From Rossellomorea marisflavi (lineage in GTDB: Bacteria > Bacillota > Bacilli > Bacillales > Bacillaceae_B), in contig NZ_CP047095.1 of assembly GCF_009806575.1 (NCBI RefSeq), forward strand, positions 3,724,001-3,788,000: DNA of 64,000 nt, written 5' to 3'. Positions within the stretch are counted from its first letter, which is position 1, and each line of letters opens with the position of its first letter. A program made the position numbers and the translations under genes. The notes under the pieces were generated by a model. It worked only from the letters and a program-made list of their open reading frames with translations, ran no database searches and had not been told where the DNA came from. Shown here piece by piece: positions 1-10,000 of the stretch.

Positions 1-170
1 AGTTCGATGATGTAGGAACCGTTCAGGGCAAGGTCGAGCTTATACGAGTCACGGTCTTCCCGGTATACTTCCCTGATGATCGTGAAACCAAGGAGATCGG
101 TGTAGAAGGCCTTGGAGGCTTCGTAGTCTGAACAGATGATGGCAATATGATGAACAGCCTGTAGTTGCAT
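1..170 (-). CDS. VOC (glyoxalase-like) metalloprotein, partial
   Basis: The N-terminal 56 residues of a vicinal-oxygen-chelate protein, running off the left edge. It begins MQLQAVHHIAIICSDYEAS and continues with KAFYTDLLGFTIIREV. The early His followed by an F/Y-Y-x-x-x-LGF segment is the usual first half of a glyoxalase I-like beta-alpha-beta-beta-beta module, here resembling the small YaeR/GloA2-type proteins. The ATG at 168-170 has a GGAGGAGA Shine-Dalgarno just upstream. It follows ppaC on the same strand but a terminator lies between them. The substrate cannot be inferred. Confidence 0.75.
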   Translation of the reverse strand, partial: MQLQAVHHIAIICSDYEASKAFYTDLLGFTIIREVYREDRDSYKLDLALNGSYIIE

Positions 171-185
171 ATGTCTCCTCCATGT

Positions 186-217
186 AAAAAAGGAGCAGCA
201 TGTTTCAGCTGCTCCTT
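186..217 (-). terminator. Rho-independent terminator of ppaC
   Basis: Perfect 10-bp hairpin (AAGGAGCAGC / GCTGCTCCTT, 8-nt loop) followed on the minus strand by a T run. It lies directly after the ppaC stop codon. Confidence 0.8.
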
Positions 218-222
218 GATGA

Positions 223-1149
223 TTATTTGATGGTTTCGGTCAGGACCGGTACGATTTGTTTTTTACGTGAAACGACGCCTTTAAGAAGCGCACGGTTGTT
301 CTCAAGCTTCACGTTGAAGGCTTTCTCGACTTCTCCTGCCTTGCTTCCAAGTGCAAGGGCCGTCGAGTCGTTCTCAAGGATGTCAGTGACAACAAGAAGG
401 AATAGATCCAGGCCTTTTTGTTTGATGAGGGTTTCGATGGCTGCCTCCACTTCTGCTTGGCGGCCGAAGACATCGTTCAGGTCGACGACATTGATCTGAG
501 CGACTTCAACCTTTGCTGTACCCATGGAGAACTCCTTGGCATCAAGCGTTACAAGCTCGGCAACCGTCTTCGTGCTCATATTGGCTCCTGCTTTCAGCAT
601 TTCAAGACCGTATACCTGTGCGTCAACACCGGCGATTTCAGCCAGTTCATTCGCTGCAGCCACGTCTTCATCCGTGCAGGTCGGCGATTTGAACAGGAGT
701 GAATCTGAGATGATGGCAGACAGCATGAGGCCCGCCATTTCCTTCGTCACTTCCACGCCTTTCTCTTTGTACATCTTATTCAGGATCGTCGCCGTGCAAC
801 CAACCGGCTCGGCGCGGTAATACAACGGGTCAGCCGTTTCAAAGTTGGCGATACGGTGATGATCGATGACTTCGAGGACGCGTACTTCTTCAATGTCTAC
901 GGCACTTTGCTGGCGTTCGTTGTGATCAACCAGGATGACCGTGTCTGCTTCAGGCGCGACCTTTTCCACAAGGCGTGGGGCCTCCACTTTGAAGTGGTCG
1001 AGGGCGTATTGGGTTTCCCCGTTCACGTCGCCGAGGCGTACTGCTTCCACTTCTGCTCCAAGTTTGCTCTTGAGATCAGCATAGACAAGGGCGGATGTAA
1101 TCGTATCGGTATCGGGATTCTTGTGTCCGAAAATAAGCGTTTTACTCAT
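223..1149 (-). CDS. ppaC: Manganese-dependent inorganic pyrophosphatase
   Basis: Family II cytoplasmic pyrophosphatase that hydrolyses PPi to phosphate and so pulls biosynthetic reactions forward. The protein (308 aa) starts [17 protein letters not shown], with the GHKNPDTD metal site. It later has VDHNE and the DHH signature ([10 protein letters not shown]), and near the C-terminus the SRKKQ substrate-binding motif. Length matches the B. subtilis enzyme (about 309 aa). The frame is open 15 codons further upstream, but the ATG at 1147-1149 has an AAGGAGT site at the right distance and gives the conserved N-terminus. Monocistronic, with its own terminator. Confidence 0.95.
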   Translation of the reverse strand: MSKTLIFGHKNPDTDTITSALVYADLKSKLGAEVEAVRLGDVNGETQYALDHFKVEAPRLVEKVAPEADTVILVDHNERQQSAVDIEEVRVLEVIDHHRIANFETADPLYYRAEPVGCTATILNKMYKEKGVEVTKEMAGLMLSAIISDSLLFKSPTCTDEDVAAANELAEIAGVDAQVYGLEMLKAGANMSTKTVAELVTLDAKEFSMGTAKVEVAQINVVDLNDVFGRQAEVEAAIETLIKQKGLDLFLLVVTDILENDSTALALGSKAGEVEKAFNVKLENNRALLKGVVSRKKQIVPVLTETIK

Positions 1150-1293
1150 GATCATACTCCTTTTATGTAAGGTTTGGTGAATTCTCTTATTCATTTTCTT
1201 ATATTACCATATTTGACGACAAAACCGAACGGAGATCCGACGAATTTTTCATGGAAAAATGGCACGTTATAGGGAATTGGGACCCTTCCTGAT

Positions 1294-1325
1294 TCAAAAG
1301 AAGCCCGCCGGGAGCACCGGCAGGC
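1294..1325 (-). terminator. Rho-independent terminator of the PBP gene
   Basis: Hairpin GCCTGCCGG / CCGGCGGGC with one T-G wobble, followed by TTCTTTT on the minus strand. It begins a few bases after the frame-corrected stop of the PBP gene at 1332-1334, which supports that stop rather than the premature one at 1361. Confidence 0.75.
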
Positions 1326-1331
1326 CATCTC

Positions 1332-3334
1332 TTATTTCAAGCTGTCGTAGAACTTCTTCGTCACCTGGACGGTATGGGTGCTCCCCCGTTGTCCTGGACA
1401 TTTTCCAGGAGCATGGCAAGGACCATATCGGGATTGTTCTGGTCATAAGAGACGAACAGTCCATTTTCTCTTCCTTTTGATCCTTGTTCCGATTTGATTT
1501 CAGCTGTACCGGTTTTTCCGGCAATGGCTTTACCGGCAGAGTTCGCTTTTGTGGCGATTCCTTCTGATACGACCTTCCTCAAATCCGTTTGCAGCAGTTT
1601 TGCCTGTTCCGTTGTCACGACTTCTTTCTTCCACACCTTCGGCTCCTGGTCGAGAACGAGCTGAGGTTCCATCATGTTCCCGTCATTGATGATCCCTCCG
1701 TAAGCACTGGCAAGGTGGACGATATTCATGAGCACCTGCCCCTGCCCGAAAGCGGAATCCGCAAGCTGGACTTCTTTCTCGATCTTTCCGTCATTGGATA
1801 CTTGGGAGTTATAGAGTGGATACTCAAACGGGATATCCTCTCCGAATCCGAAGTTCTCTTTCAGACCCTTCACGAAGGTGTCGGCACCCATATCAAGTCC
1901 GGCACGGGCAAAATAGATATTATCTGAGTATTTCAGGCCGCTTTCGAGATCCACCGAGCTGTCGTTATCAAATACGCGGACGACCTTGTAATTCCCCCAT
2001 GACTCATCCTTCTTCCACGTCTTCCCTTTGATGTCATACGCCTTATCCGGATCAAGCTTGCCGGATTTCAACCCTACGGATGCGGTGATCCCTTTCATTG
2101 TGGATCCAGGTGAATAGGTGATCTGGAAGCGATTCTCAAATGGCTTATCCGGATCTTCCGAAAGTTCTTTATAGCGGTCAGAAGATATTCCGAGAATCAT
2201 TTCATTCGGGTCAAAGGACGGGGTGCTGACCAATGCCAGGGCTTCACCCGTCTTCGGATTCATGGCTGCCGCCGTGCCCGGTTCCTTCTTCATCTGGGCA
2301 TAGATTTTCTTCTGCAGGTCTGCATCTATGGTAAGCTTGACGTTCTTGCCGTTCTCCACTTCCTGCTCGGCGACCGTCACTTCATCGCCATTTTCCTTCG
2401 TGAGGAAAATGCGCTGGCCGTCTTTCCCCCGGAGTTTGTCTTCAAATACCTCTTCCGTTCCACTGACCCCGATGAGGGAATCGGCTGTGTATCCTTTATC
2501 CTTCACTTTCTCCAGCTTCTCTGCTGTAAGCTTTCCGATATAGCCCGTCAAGTGGGCCGTCGCTTCTCCGAACGGATACTCCCTTGCTTTCACACGCTTG
2601 GAGTAGAGCCCATCAAGATCGATGACTTCCAGGGCAAGGGGGCGCTCGGAAAGGGGCAGCTTCTTGATCGGAACGAAATACTCCGGCTGCACCCAGCTTT
2701 GATCGAGTTCTTTTTTTATCGCCTCTTCCGACGTATCAAGGAGATCGGCGACCTTTTTCAAATTGCCTTCATCAAATTCACCAGGTACGATCCCGATCTG
2801 GAACGCTTCACCGTTCACGGCAAGGGGCTGATCATTACGGTCGTAGATTTCCCCGCGCTGAGCGGTGATCGTGTCGATCCCGACCTTATCCCCATCCTCA
2901 AGTTCAGGCAGAATAAAGGAAGGATCCCAGTTGACATACCAATCCTCTTTATCATCCCGCTCTTCTTTTGTAAGCTTCACGTTCTGATCGTACTTCACTT
3001 CACCGGCCGAAGTGTTGAAGCTGATGGTGACGGGGAACTCAGCTTCCTTCTTTTTATCCCAGTCCGTATCATCCTTCGGTGCTTTGAACGTCACCTTCAG
3101 ATCCGATACACCGGTGTCCTCATAAATTTTCTTATACCGGTCGACAAAATCCTTCTTTTTATACGAGTCCTTTGTCTCGGTACTCAAGTAGCTGCCGTAC
3201 ATGTCATCAAACGTCTGTTTATTCCACAATTTCACATAATCCTTCAGGCGATCATCGGGCTTCGATTGCTCCTGACACCCCGCCAGTACAAGTCCGAATA
3301 CCAAAAGGAAACATAGTAAGAGTATCTTGCGCAT
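1332..3334 (-). CDS. pbpC: Penicillin-binding protein 3 (MecA-N/transpeptidase lipoprotein), frameshifted near the 3' end
   Basis: Class B penicillin-binding protein, a membrane-anchored peptidoglycan transpeptidase. Starts MRKILLLCF at 3334 behind AGGGGAT. Lipobox LAGC puts the lipid Cys at residue 20. Order: NTF2-like MecA_N domain (about 27-145), PBP dimerisation domain (about 150-320), transpeptidase domain with STMK, SDN and KTGTAE motifs. The frame as written stops at 1361 with a nonsense tail (GGAPIPSR). Adding one G to the five-G run (C run 1383-1387 on the + strand) restores DNGGSTHTVQVTKKFYDSLK and a stop at 1332-1334. The restored length, 667 aa, equals B. subtilis PBP3 (668 aa), so the frameshift is probably a sequencing error. 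This family has low beta-lactam affinity and a minor role in wall synthesis. Confidence 0.88.
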
Positions 3335-3569
3335 GAAATCGTCATCCCCTAATGTAGATTTTTCCTCTATTTTCATTCTTTCAAAAAGACCGGTAACTTT
3401 CAATAAAAAGTCACCGATCTGTACCATTAAAATCCACCGCTTCCTAAGGATTCTCTTCAATGGATGATGCATTTTATAAAAAATTTGTTATAATAGACAA
3501 TCGTAAGAGTAATAAGGAAGAAATCCTAAGATTATATCTTGCAAATATTAATCGACAGGTGGAATAAAA

Positions 3570-4535
3570 ATGAACGACTATCGCGTTTTACTGTATTACA
3601 ACTATGTAAATGTGGAAAATGCAGAGGAATACGCTCCTCAGCATAAAGCCAAGTGTGAAGAAATCGGACTGCTCGGACGCATCCTGATTTCTGAAGAAGG
3701 AATCAACGGAACATGCTCCGGAACAGTTGAACAGACTGACGCTTACATGGAGTATATGAGAAACGACCCGCGTTTCAAAGACACGGTCTTCAAAATTGAA
3801 GAAACAGATGGCCACGCGTTCAAGAAATTGAAGGTCAAATACCGTAAAGAACTGGTTACCCTTCGCCTTGAAGATGATGTAGATCCGAATAAACTTACTG
3901 GCCAATACCTTGAGCCGAAAGAATTCTACGAACAAATCCAGCGCGAAGACACCATCGTCCTCGACGCACGGAATGATTATGAATATGACCTTGGACACTT
4001 CAGAGGCGCGATCCGCCCGGATATCCGCAACTTCCGCGACCTTCCGCAATGGATCCGCGACAACAAAGAAAAGTTCATGGATAAAAAGATCATCACCTAT
4101 TGCACAGGCGGAATCCGCTGTGAGAAATTCTCCGGCTGGCTCCTGAAAGAAGGATTCGAAGACGTTGCACAGCTTCACGGAGGCATCGTGACGTACGGTC
4201 AGGATCCAGAAGTGCAGGGTGACCTATGGGACGGCCAGCTCTACGTATTCGATGAGCGTATCTCAGTACCGGTCAACCGTAAAGAGCACGTGGTCATTGC
4301 CCGTGACTTCTACGACGGCGAACCATGTGAACGCTACGTCAACTGCGCGTACCCGCCATGTAACCAAAAAATTATCTGCTCTGAAGAAAATGAGCACAAA
4401 TATATGAGAAGCTGCTCTCACGAATGCCGCACACATCCTGAAAACCGTTATGTACAAGAATACGGTCTCACAGAAGAAGAAGTGGCAGAACGCCTCGCTG
4501 TAATCGAGCGTGAGAAAGAAACAGCTGCGATCTAA
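3570..4535 (+). CDS. trhO: tRNA uridine(34) hydroxylase, rhodanese family
   Basis: TrhO (YceA/YbfQ family, 321 aa) makes 5-hydroxyuridine at the wobble position of tRNAs, the first step toward mo5U/cmo5U. Seen here: N-terminal acylphosphatase-like domain (residues 1-95, with [10 protein letters not shown]); a rhodanese domain (about 120-225) with the active-site loop CTGGIRCEK; and a C-terminal Cys-rich region (CAYPPCN, CSHECR) typical of the longer Bacillus form. ATG preceded by AGGTGG. Divergent from the PBP gene and ended by its own terminator. Confidence 0.93.
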   Translation: MNDYRVLLYYNYVNVENAEEYAPQHKAKCEEIGLLGRILISEEGINGTCSGTVEQTDAYMEYMRNDPRFKDTVFKIEETDGHAFKKLKVKYRKELVTLRLEDDVDPNKLTGQYLEPKEFYEQIQREDTIVLDARNDYEYDLGHFRGAIRPDIRNFRDLPQWIRDNKEKFMDKKIITYCTGGIRCEKFSGWLLKEGFEDVAQLHGGIVTYGQDPEVQGDLWDGQLYVFDERISVPVNRKEHVVIARDFYDGEPCERYVNCAYPPCNQKIICSEENEHKYMRSCSHECRTHPENRYVQEYGLTEEEVAERLAVIEREKETAAI

Positions 4536-4547
4536 ATAGAATCACAA

Positions 4548-4580
4548 ACAAGCTGCCGGATGTCGGCAGCTTGTTTTTTT
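4548..4580 (+). terminator. Rho-independent terminator of trhO
   Basis: Perfect 11-bp hairpin (ACAAGCTGCCG / CGGCAGCTTGT) followed by seven T. Confidence 0.9.
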
Positions 4581-4718
4581 ATTTTGACAGTTTCGAGTTT
4601 CTTTAATAGATTTTTGAGGGATTAGGGGAAAATTCCAGTTCGCTTATTACTTTTAAGTTCATCTACTTTGGTAAACATTAGTACTGTTATTTTTAAGAGT
4701 GAGCGGTTTGTATCTAGT

Positions 4719-4852
4719 CCGTTCCTTTTCGCTGCAGGCGCTTGCTTTCCTGCGGGGAGGGTGTCGAGCCTCCTCGTGCCTGCGGGGTCTCGCCACTCCT
4801 CCTTTTCCGCTGGAGTCAAGCGCCTTGCGCTTCAATCCACTCTTTGGTTTTA
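4719..4852 (-). repeat. Structured GC-rich intergenic repeat, copy 1
   Basis: First of a dispersed family. On the minus strand it reads a GAAGCGG... start, outer arm GGCGCTTG, ACTCC, a GCGG-GAGA-CCGC-like hairpin, a GAGGAGGCTC hairpin, GGAAAGC, closing arm CAAGCGCC, then GCAGCGGAAAGGAACG. No credible protein: the open frames through it are GC-rich artefacts. The rest of the 4581-5911 gene-free stretch holds copies 2-5 and short AT-rich spacers in which I see nothing else. Confidence 0.85.
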
Positions 4853-4988
4853 ATGCCGATATGAGTGGTAATCGACGAGGATTCGAACATACGACATTCA
4901 CGGTGGCAGGTTTTTTTAGTTAGGCATTTGTCTTATATGGCTCGCAGTCGCGATGGTTGTTCTTCAAAAGCGTGTAAAAGGCACAGGA

Positions 4989-5122
4989 GCGTTCCTTTCC
5001 GCTGCAGGCGCTTGCTTTCCTGCGGGGAGGGCGGCAAGCCTCCTCGTGCCTGCGGGGTCTCGCCGCTCCTCCTTTTCCGCTGGAGTCAAGCGCCTTCCGC
5101 TTCAATCCACTCTTTGGTTTTA
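4989..5122 (-). repeat. Structured GC-rich intergenic repeat, copy 2
   Basis: Nearly identical to copy 1 and in the same orientation, 270 bp further on. Outer stem GGCGCTTG / CAAGCGCC is intact. The sequence between the two copies is not repeated. Confidence 0.85.
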
Positions 5123-5292
5123 ATAGAGGGTGGTATATGAATTGATTTTTAATTGAGATTTTTAGAGCATCCTGAATAAATTGTCTTAAACAAATCAGTA
5201 TAGAAAAATGTACTGTGGCCCCCTCTTGTTCTAATCACCTTGAAAAGATAGTATCATTTCCAAGAACAATAGCAATTGCTCCTCCAAAATAC

Positions 5293-5764
5293 ACAGTGCA
5301 GCGGAGGCCGACCGACTCCAGCGGGAATAGCGGGCAGGGTGAGACCCTGCAGGCGCAGGTAAAGCGGCTCACCGTCCACCCCGCAGAAAAGCGGACGGCC
5401 GCAGCGAAACGGAACGCCACTTCTCCCCTCTAAACCTAATACAAAGGTGGATTGTCAGACAGCGATCACTCATCCTCTTCCACACAATGCAGTGCAGCGG
5501 AGGCCACCCGACTCCTATGGGAATAGCGGGCAGGGTGAGACCCTGCAGGCTTGCCGAAGCGGCTCACCGCACGCCCCATGGAAAGCGGGTGGCCGCAGCG
5601 AAACGGAACGCCCCTTTTCTCATCTATACCTAATGAAAATGTGGGTTGTCAGACAGCGATCACTCATCCTCTCCCACACAGTGCAGTGCAGCGGAGGCCG
5701 GCCGACTCCCGCGGGAATAGTGGGCAGGTGAGACCCTGCAAGCGCAGCGGAACGGAACGTCCCA
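5293..5764 (+). repeat. Tandem array of three structured repeats (copies 3-5)
   Basis: Three copies in + orientation, their AGTGCAGCGG starts at 5295, 5491 and 5686, a period of 195-196 bp. Each full copy has the outer stem, a GCAGGG-TGAGA-CCCTGC hairpin, a second hairpin (GCCG-AAG-CGGC in copy 4) and GCAGCGAAACGGAACG. The spacer (around GATTGTCAGACAGCGATCAC) is conserved between units, so the whole 195 bp was duplicated. Copy 5 has lost the distal arm. Confidence 0.85.
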
Positions 5765-5911
5765 TCCCCCATCCATTACTAATCAAAAAGAGAACCAGCT
5801 TATCCTCCTCCAATACAAAACCTTCCAACCACTAACCCAAGCAGATTATTAGTCAAACACCCCGTCCAACCACTATGATTATTCCCGTACCAAACGAAGG
5901 AGGCAAACCAC

Positions 5912-7030
5912 ATGAACGAAAAATTCAAAGAACTGCTATCTCCATATACATTCAAAAATGGAATCGAACTCAAAAACCGCGTGATCATGGCACCGATGAC
6001 GAACTTCTCATCCGATGACAACGGCAACGTGACAGATGCAGAAGTCGACTATTACGCCCGCCGCTCACAAGGTGTCAGCATGGTCATCACGGCCTGCACC
6101 AATGTGACACCGAACGGAAAAGGGTTCCCAGGTGAATTCGCCGGTCATTCAGATGACATGATCCCAAGCCTTGAGCGTCTTGCTAAAGGCATCAAGGACC
6201 AAGGCGCCAAAGCCATCCTGCAAATCTTCCACGGCGGCGTTCAATGTCCACCGGAACTCGTGGATGGCGACGTCGTGAGTGCAAGTGACCTCACAGGCGA
6301 AAACGGCGAGAAAAAAGCCCGCGGTTTATCTCAAGGTGAAATCGAAGAAATCATCGAAGCATTCGGTGAAACAACACGCCGTGCCATTGAAGCCGGATAC
6401 GACGGAGTCGAGATCCACGGTGCGAACGGATATCTTCTTCACCAGTTCTTCTCTCCGATGACAAATCAGCGTGAAGATCAATTTGGTGGAAGCCTTGAAA
6501 ACCGCATGGCATTCCCACTTGCTGTTGTAGATAAAATCAAGAGTGTGGTGGATGAGCATGCCACTGCTCCATTCCTTGTCGGCTACCGCTTCTCTCCTGA
6601 AGAGCCGGAAGAGAACGGCTTCACCATGGGTGAAACCTTGAAGTTTGTCGATGCCCTAGCGGATAAAGAACTTGATTATCTCCACGTATCACTCTTTGAC
6701 TTCTTCTCTACACCGCGCAGCGGAGTGGATGATCTTGAGAAAACCCGTATCGACTACCTGCTTGAAACCATCGGTGACCGTGCGCCCCTTATCGGCGTAG
6801 GTTCCATCTATTCAGCAGAGGATGCGTATAAAGCATTCCAGACCGATGTACCGCTTCTAGCAATCGGCCGCGAGCTCATCATCGATCCTGACTGGGTTCA
6901 GAAGATCGAAGAAGGTCGCGAGAATGAAATCATCACGGAAATCGATAAAGAAAAACAAAAAGAACTCGTCATCCCGGATCCACTCTGGAATGCCGTCTTG
7001 AATACTCCAGGCTGGTTCCCTGGCGTTTAA
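5912..7030 (+). CDS. yqiG: NADH:flavin oxidoreductase, old yellow enzyme family (YqiG-like)
   Basis: FMN-dependent TIM-barrel ene-reductase of the cytoplasm, 372 aa, the same length as B. subtilis YqiG. Visible landmarks: KNRVIMAPMTNF at the first strand, QIFHGG, the active-site stretch GYDGVEIHGANGYLLHQFF with SPMTNQREDQFGGSLENR, and the phosphate-binding GVGSI...LLAIGRELI near the end. ATG follows a strong GAAGGAGG. It stands alone between the repeat cluster and a shared terminator. Substrate unknown; members of this group reduce activated alkenes. Confidence 0.9.
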   Translation: MNEKFKELLSPYTFKNGIELKNRVIMAPMTNFSSDDNGNVTDAEVDYYARRSQGVSMVITACTNVTPNGKGFPGEFAGHSDDMIPSLERLAKGIKDQGAKAILQIFHGGVQCPPELVDGDVVSASDLTGENGEKKARGLSQGEIEEIIEAFGETTRRAIEAGYDGVEIHGANGYLLHQFFSPMTNQREDQFGGSLENRMAFPLAVVDKIKSVVDEHATAPFLVGYRFSPEEPEENGFTMGETLKFVDALADKELDYLHVSLFDFFSTPRSGVDDLEKTRIDYLLETIGDRAPLIGVGSIYSAEDAYKAFQTDVPLLAIGRELIIDPDWVQKIEEGRENEIITEIDKEKQKELVIPDPLWNAVLNTPGWFPGV

Positions 7031-7045
7031 TACGTGATATTCAAC

Positions 7046-7089
7046 AAAAAGGACCCTTGCGCTGCATGTTGCACGCAAGGGTCCTTTTT
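7046..7089. terminator. Bidirectional terminator
   Basis: 16-bp perfect stem (AAAAAGGACCCTTGCG and its complement, 12-nt loop). Its A and T runs serve both the oxidoreductase gene (+) and the convergent nuclease gene (-). Confidence 0.9.
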
Positions 7090-7092
7090 CTA

Positions 7093-10000
7093 TTATGGTC
7101 GGCCACATACTCCTAAGAGCTTGCAGAGCCAGTTTTTCAATTTCTTGATGATGTCACGGATGTGATCTCCCCAGCCGCCGTGGCCGTCGTCGTCACCGTC
7201 TCCATCATCACCGCCGCCGTCACCTGGATCATCTTGCTTGACCTCTTGTACGATGCGGTCTTCCAGCTCCGGTGAAACCGGGCTATTCTTCTCAAGGTAT
7301 TCTGTCATGACTTCGAAGTCCACTTGGAACAGCTCCGTCATGCGTCCATCGTCTTTTGCTTCCTTCAGCATGGAGTATCCGTCTCCACCATCTGCTGTGA
7401 ACGCATTTGTTGCCACTGTGTACATCGCTGCTGGATCAAGCTTTTCAAATCCGTTGTCTGTTTTCACATCAACAGACCATACACGCTCTCCAACAGGCTG
7501 ATTCACATCATACTTGAATTTGATTCCTGAAACCTGCAGGAAGCGACCCTCGCCGGACTCGACGGCGCTTACGCTATGCTCGAGTGCCTGCTTGATTTCT
7601 TCTCCTGTCAGATCGATCGCAACCAAGTTGTTGCCGAAAGGCAGGGTTGTCAATACATCTCCGAGCGTGATGTCTCCTTCATCGATTGACGCCCTGATTC
7701 CTCCACCATTTTGGAAGGCGATATGTGTCTTCACCGATTCGTTGGCTTTAGCCACCATTCCATCGGTGATCAGATTTCCAAGGTTCGTTTCCTTCGTACG
7801 GACGTCAGCGCGTTCTCCATTCAATGGAACGTCACTTGAACCGACCACTTCAGACATAAGCTCATCAAGAGGTGCTTTGTACTCCTGTACTTTTGCTTCT
7901 GCTTCAGGGTCTTTTTCATAATTGGCAAGTGGGACAAGTTCCCCTTTGTATTCCTTGATGACACCTTCAGGATCGAATGTGACATCGAGATTACCGATGT
8001 TGTTCAAGTATTCTCCTGTCTGCACGATCAGTGTAGGTTCGTCCTTTTCAACGAATGTCGGTTCTTTCAAAGCCGTGTGGGAGTGACCACCGACGATTAC
8101 ATCAATGCCGTCCACTTCTTCTGCAAGATCCTGATCAGGTCCGTATCCAAGGTGGGACAGGACGACGATCTTATTCACACCTTCTTCTTGGAGCATGGAG
8201 ATCGTCGCATTGGAAGATTCCACGACATCCTCGAACACGATGTCTTCACTTGGGTTGGCAAGGAAAGAGGTGTCAGGCGTCGTCAATCCGAAGATTCCGA
8301 CCTTCTCACCGTCGATTTCCTTGATGATGGCAGGGTAGATCTTCCCGCCTTCAGCCGGGTCACCGATTTCATCTTTGTAAAGCGGGGACAGGTCCTTATC
8401 GGCTGTCACGTTCACGTTTGATGATACCATCGGGAATCTCATTTCTTTGATGAAATTGGCCAGGACGTTTGAATCTTTATCAAATTCATGGTTACCGAAT
8501 GTCATGGCATCGAAATTCAGGTCGTTCATGAATGACAGATCTGCCAGACCAAGATACTGGCGGAAATAAAGTGTGCCGGAGAATACATCCCCTGCATCCA
8601 CCAGGAGGGAATTCGGTTTACGAAGATCATCCACTGCCGTCACAAGCTGCGGGTATTGCTCCACATGGGCATGGCTGTCATTCGTATGAAGAATCGATAG
8701 ATCAAAGTCCTTCGGCTCTTCAGGTTCCTGTTGCGCATTCAGGTCAAGCTGTGCCACCAGGGCATCATGATCGCTTGCACGCCCATGCTCTTCCATATAA
8801 GGAGAGTTGAAGTTGACGATGTCAAACTCGGCTTGATCAGCCAGGCGATTCGACACAAGCATATGATCGAGCACCTGTGCATTTCCTTGATACGAATACG
8901 TATAGCGCTCGTTTGCAGGAAGTGTCTCGATTAAGTTCGTGAGCTCTTCCCCTTTAAGTTTTTGAAGCGGTGCAGAGAATTCAAAGTCATTCAAGTCGCC
9001 AAGTACCACGACGTTTGCCTCTTCATTCTTCGCTTCGATATCTGACACGAAGCCGTTGATGACTTCTGCAATCTTCAGACGTTGTGTTTCACTTCCAAGG
9101 GTAGGAGGCTGGTTGCGTCCGAATAGCGGCTCGTCTCCACCTTTGGAGTTGAAGTGGTTGGCGATGACGATGACGTCTTCACCGTTGAAATCAAACTGTG
9201 CTGCAAGGGACTTACGGCTACTGCGGAATGCATCGTTCGTCGGATCGATACGCCCAGGGTTAAGGGTCAGGGAGCCGTTTTCGTATCCCACTGCAGTCGT
9301 TTGATCTCCTTTTTCACCTTCTGCCAGGGTGACGCGCTCAGGGTTGTAGAGATACCCTACGCGGATATTCCCTCCTGGAACCCCTCCGTCCTGCTTATCC
9401 TGTGGAGCGATTTCCGTCCACTTGTAAGCTGGGCCGCCGAATTTCACGGAAGCATCGCTCAGTGCTTTATAGTTTCCATCAGCCTTCACCGTACCGTCAT
9501 CTTTCGTTCCGCTGTCATCTAGTACTTCCACAAGACCGATGATATCAGGAGAACCAAGATTTTCGACCATGGATTTGGCCAGTTTGTCACGCTTGGTGGT
9601 GTCAGACGCGTCAAAGTTTTCGATATTGTAGGAAGCAATCGTGAGCTTGTCTTCATCTTTTTCAATCGTCGTCGTTTCAGGAGTGAACTCACGCTCGTTC
9701 AGAGCAGGAAGCTCATCATCATTCACAAGAATTTTGAAGTTGCTGAAGCTGTAGCTGATGACACCCGTCACGGTACCGTCGAACTGATCGCCGGTCTTCG
9801 CTACGTAATTGCGGTCTTGAAGCTGGATGAACATTCTTTCCGGGTTTTGGTTGTCCGCCGTCAGGAGCGGAGCACCTTCTTTGGTATAGTTCTTCCCTTC
9901 CACCTGTTCAGTGATGACCGGAAGCTCTCCATACTTCTGAGGTCCTGTAACCGTTGGGTCTTCTAGGGAAATGCGCATGCCTTCAATGCTTTCATAGAAA

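Noticed and set aside
4861..4900. tRNA fragment (GTTCGAATCC T-loop-like sequence on the minus strand)
   Set aside because: The flanking bases do not pair into a T-arm and there is no acceptor stem, anticodon arm or CCA.
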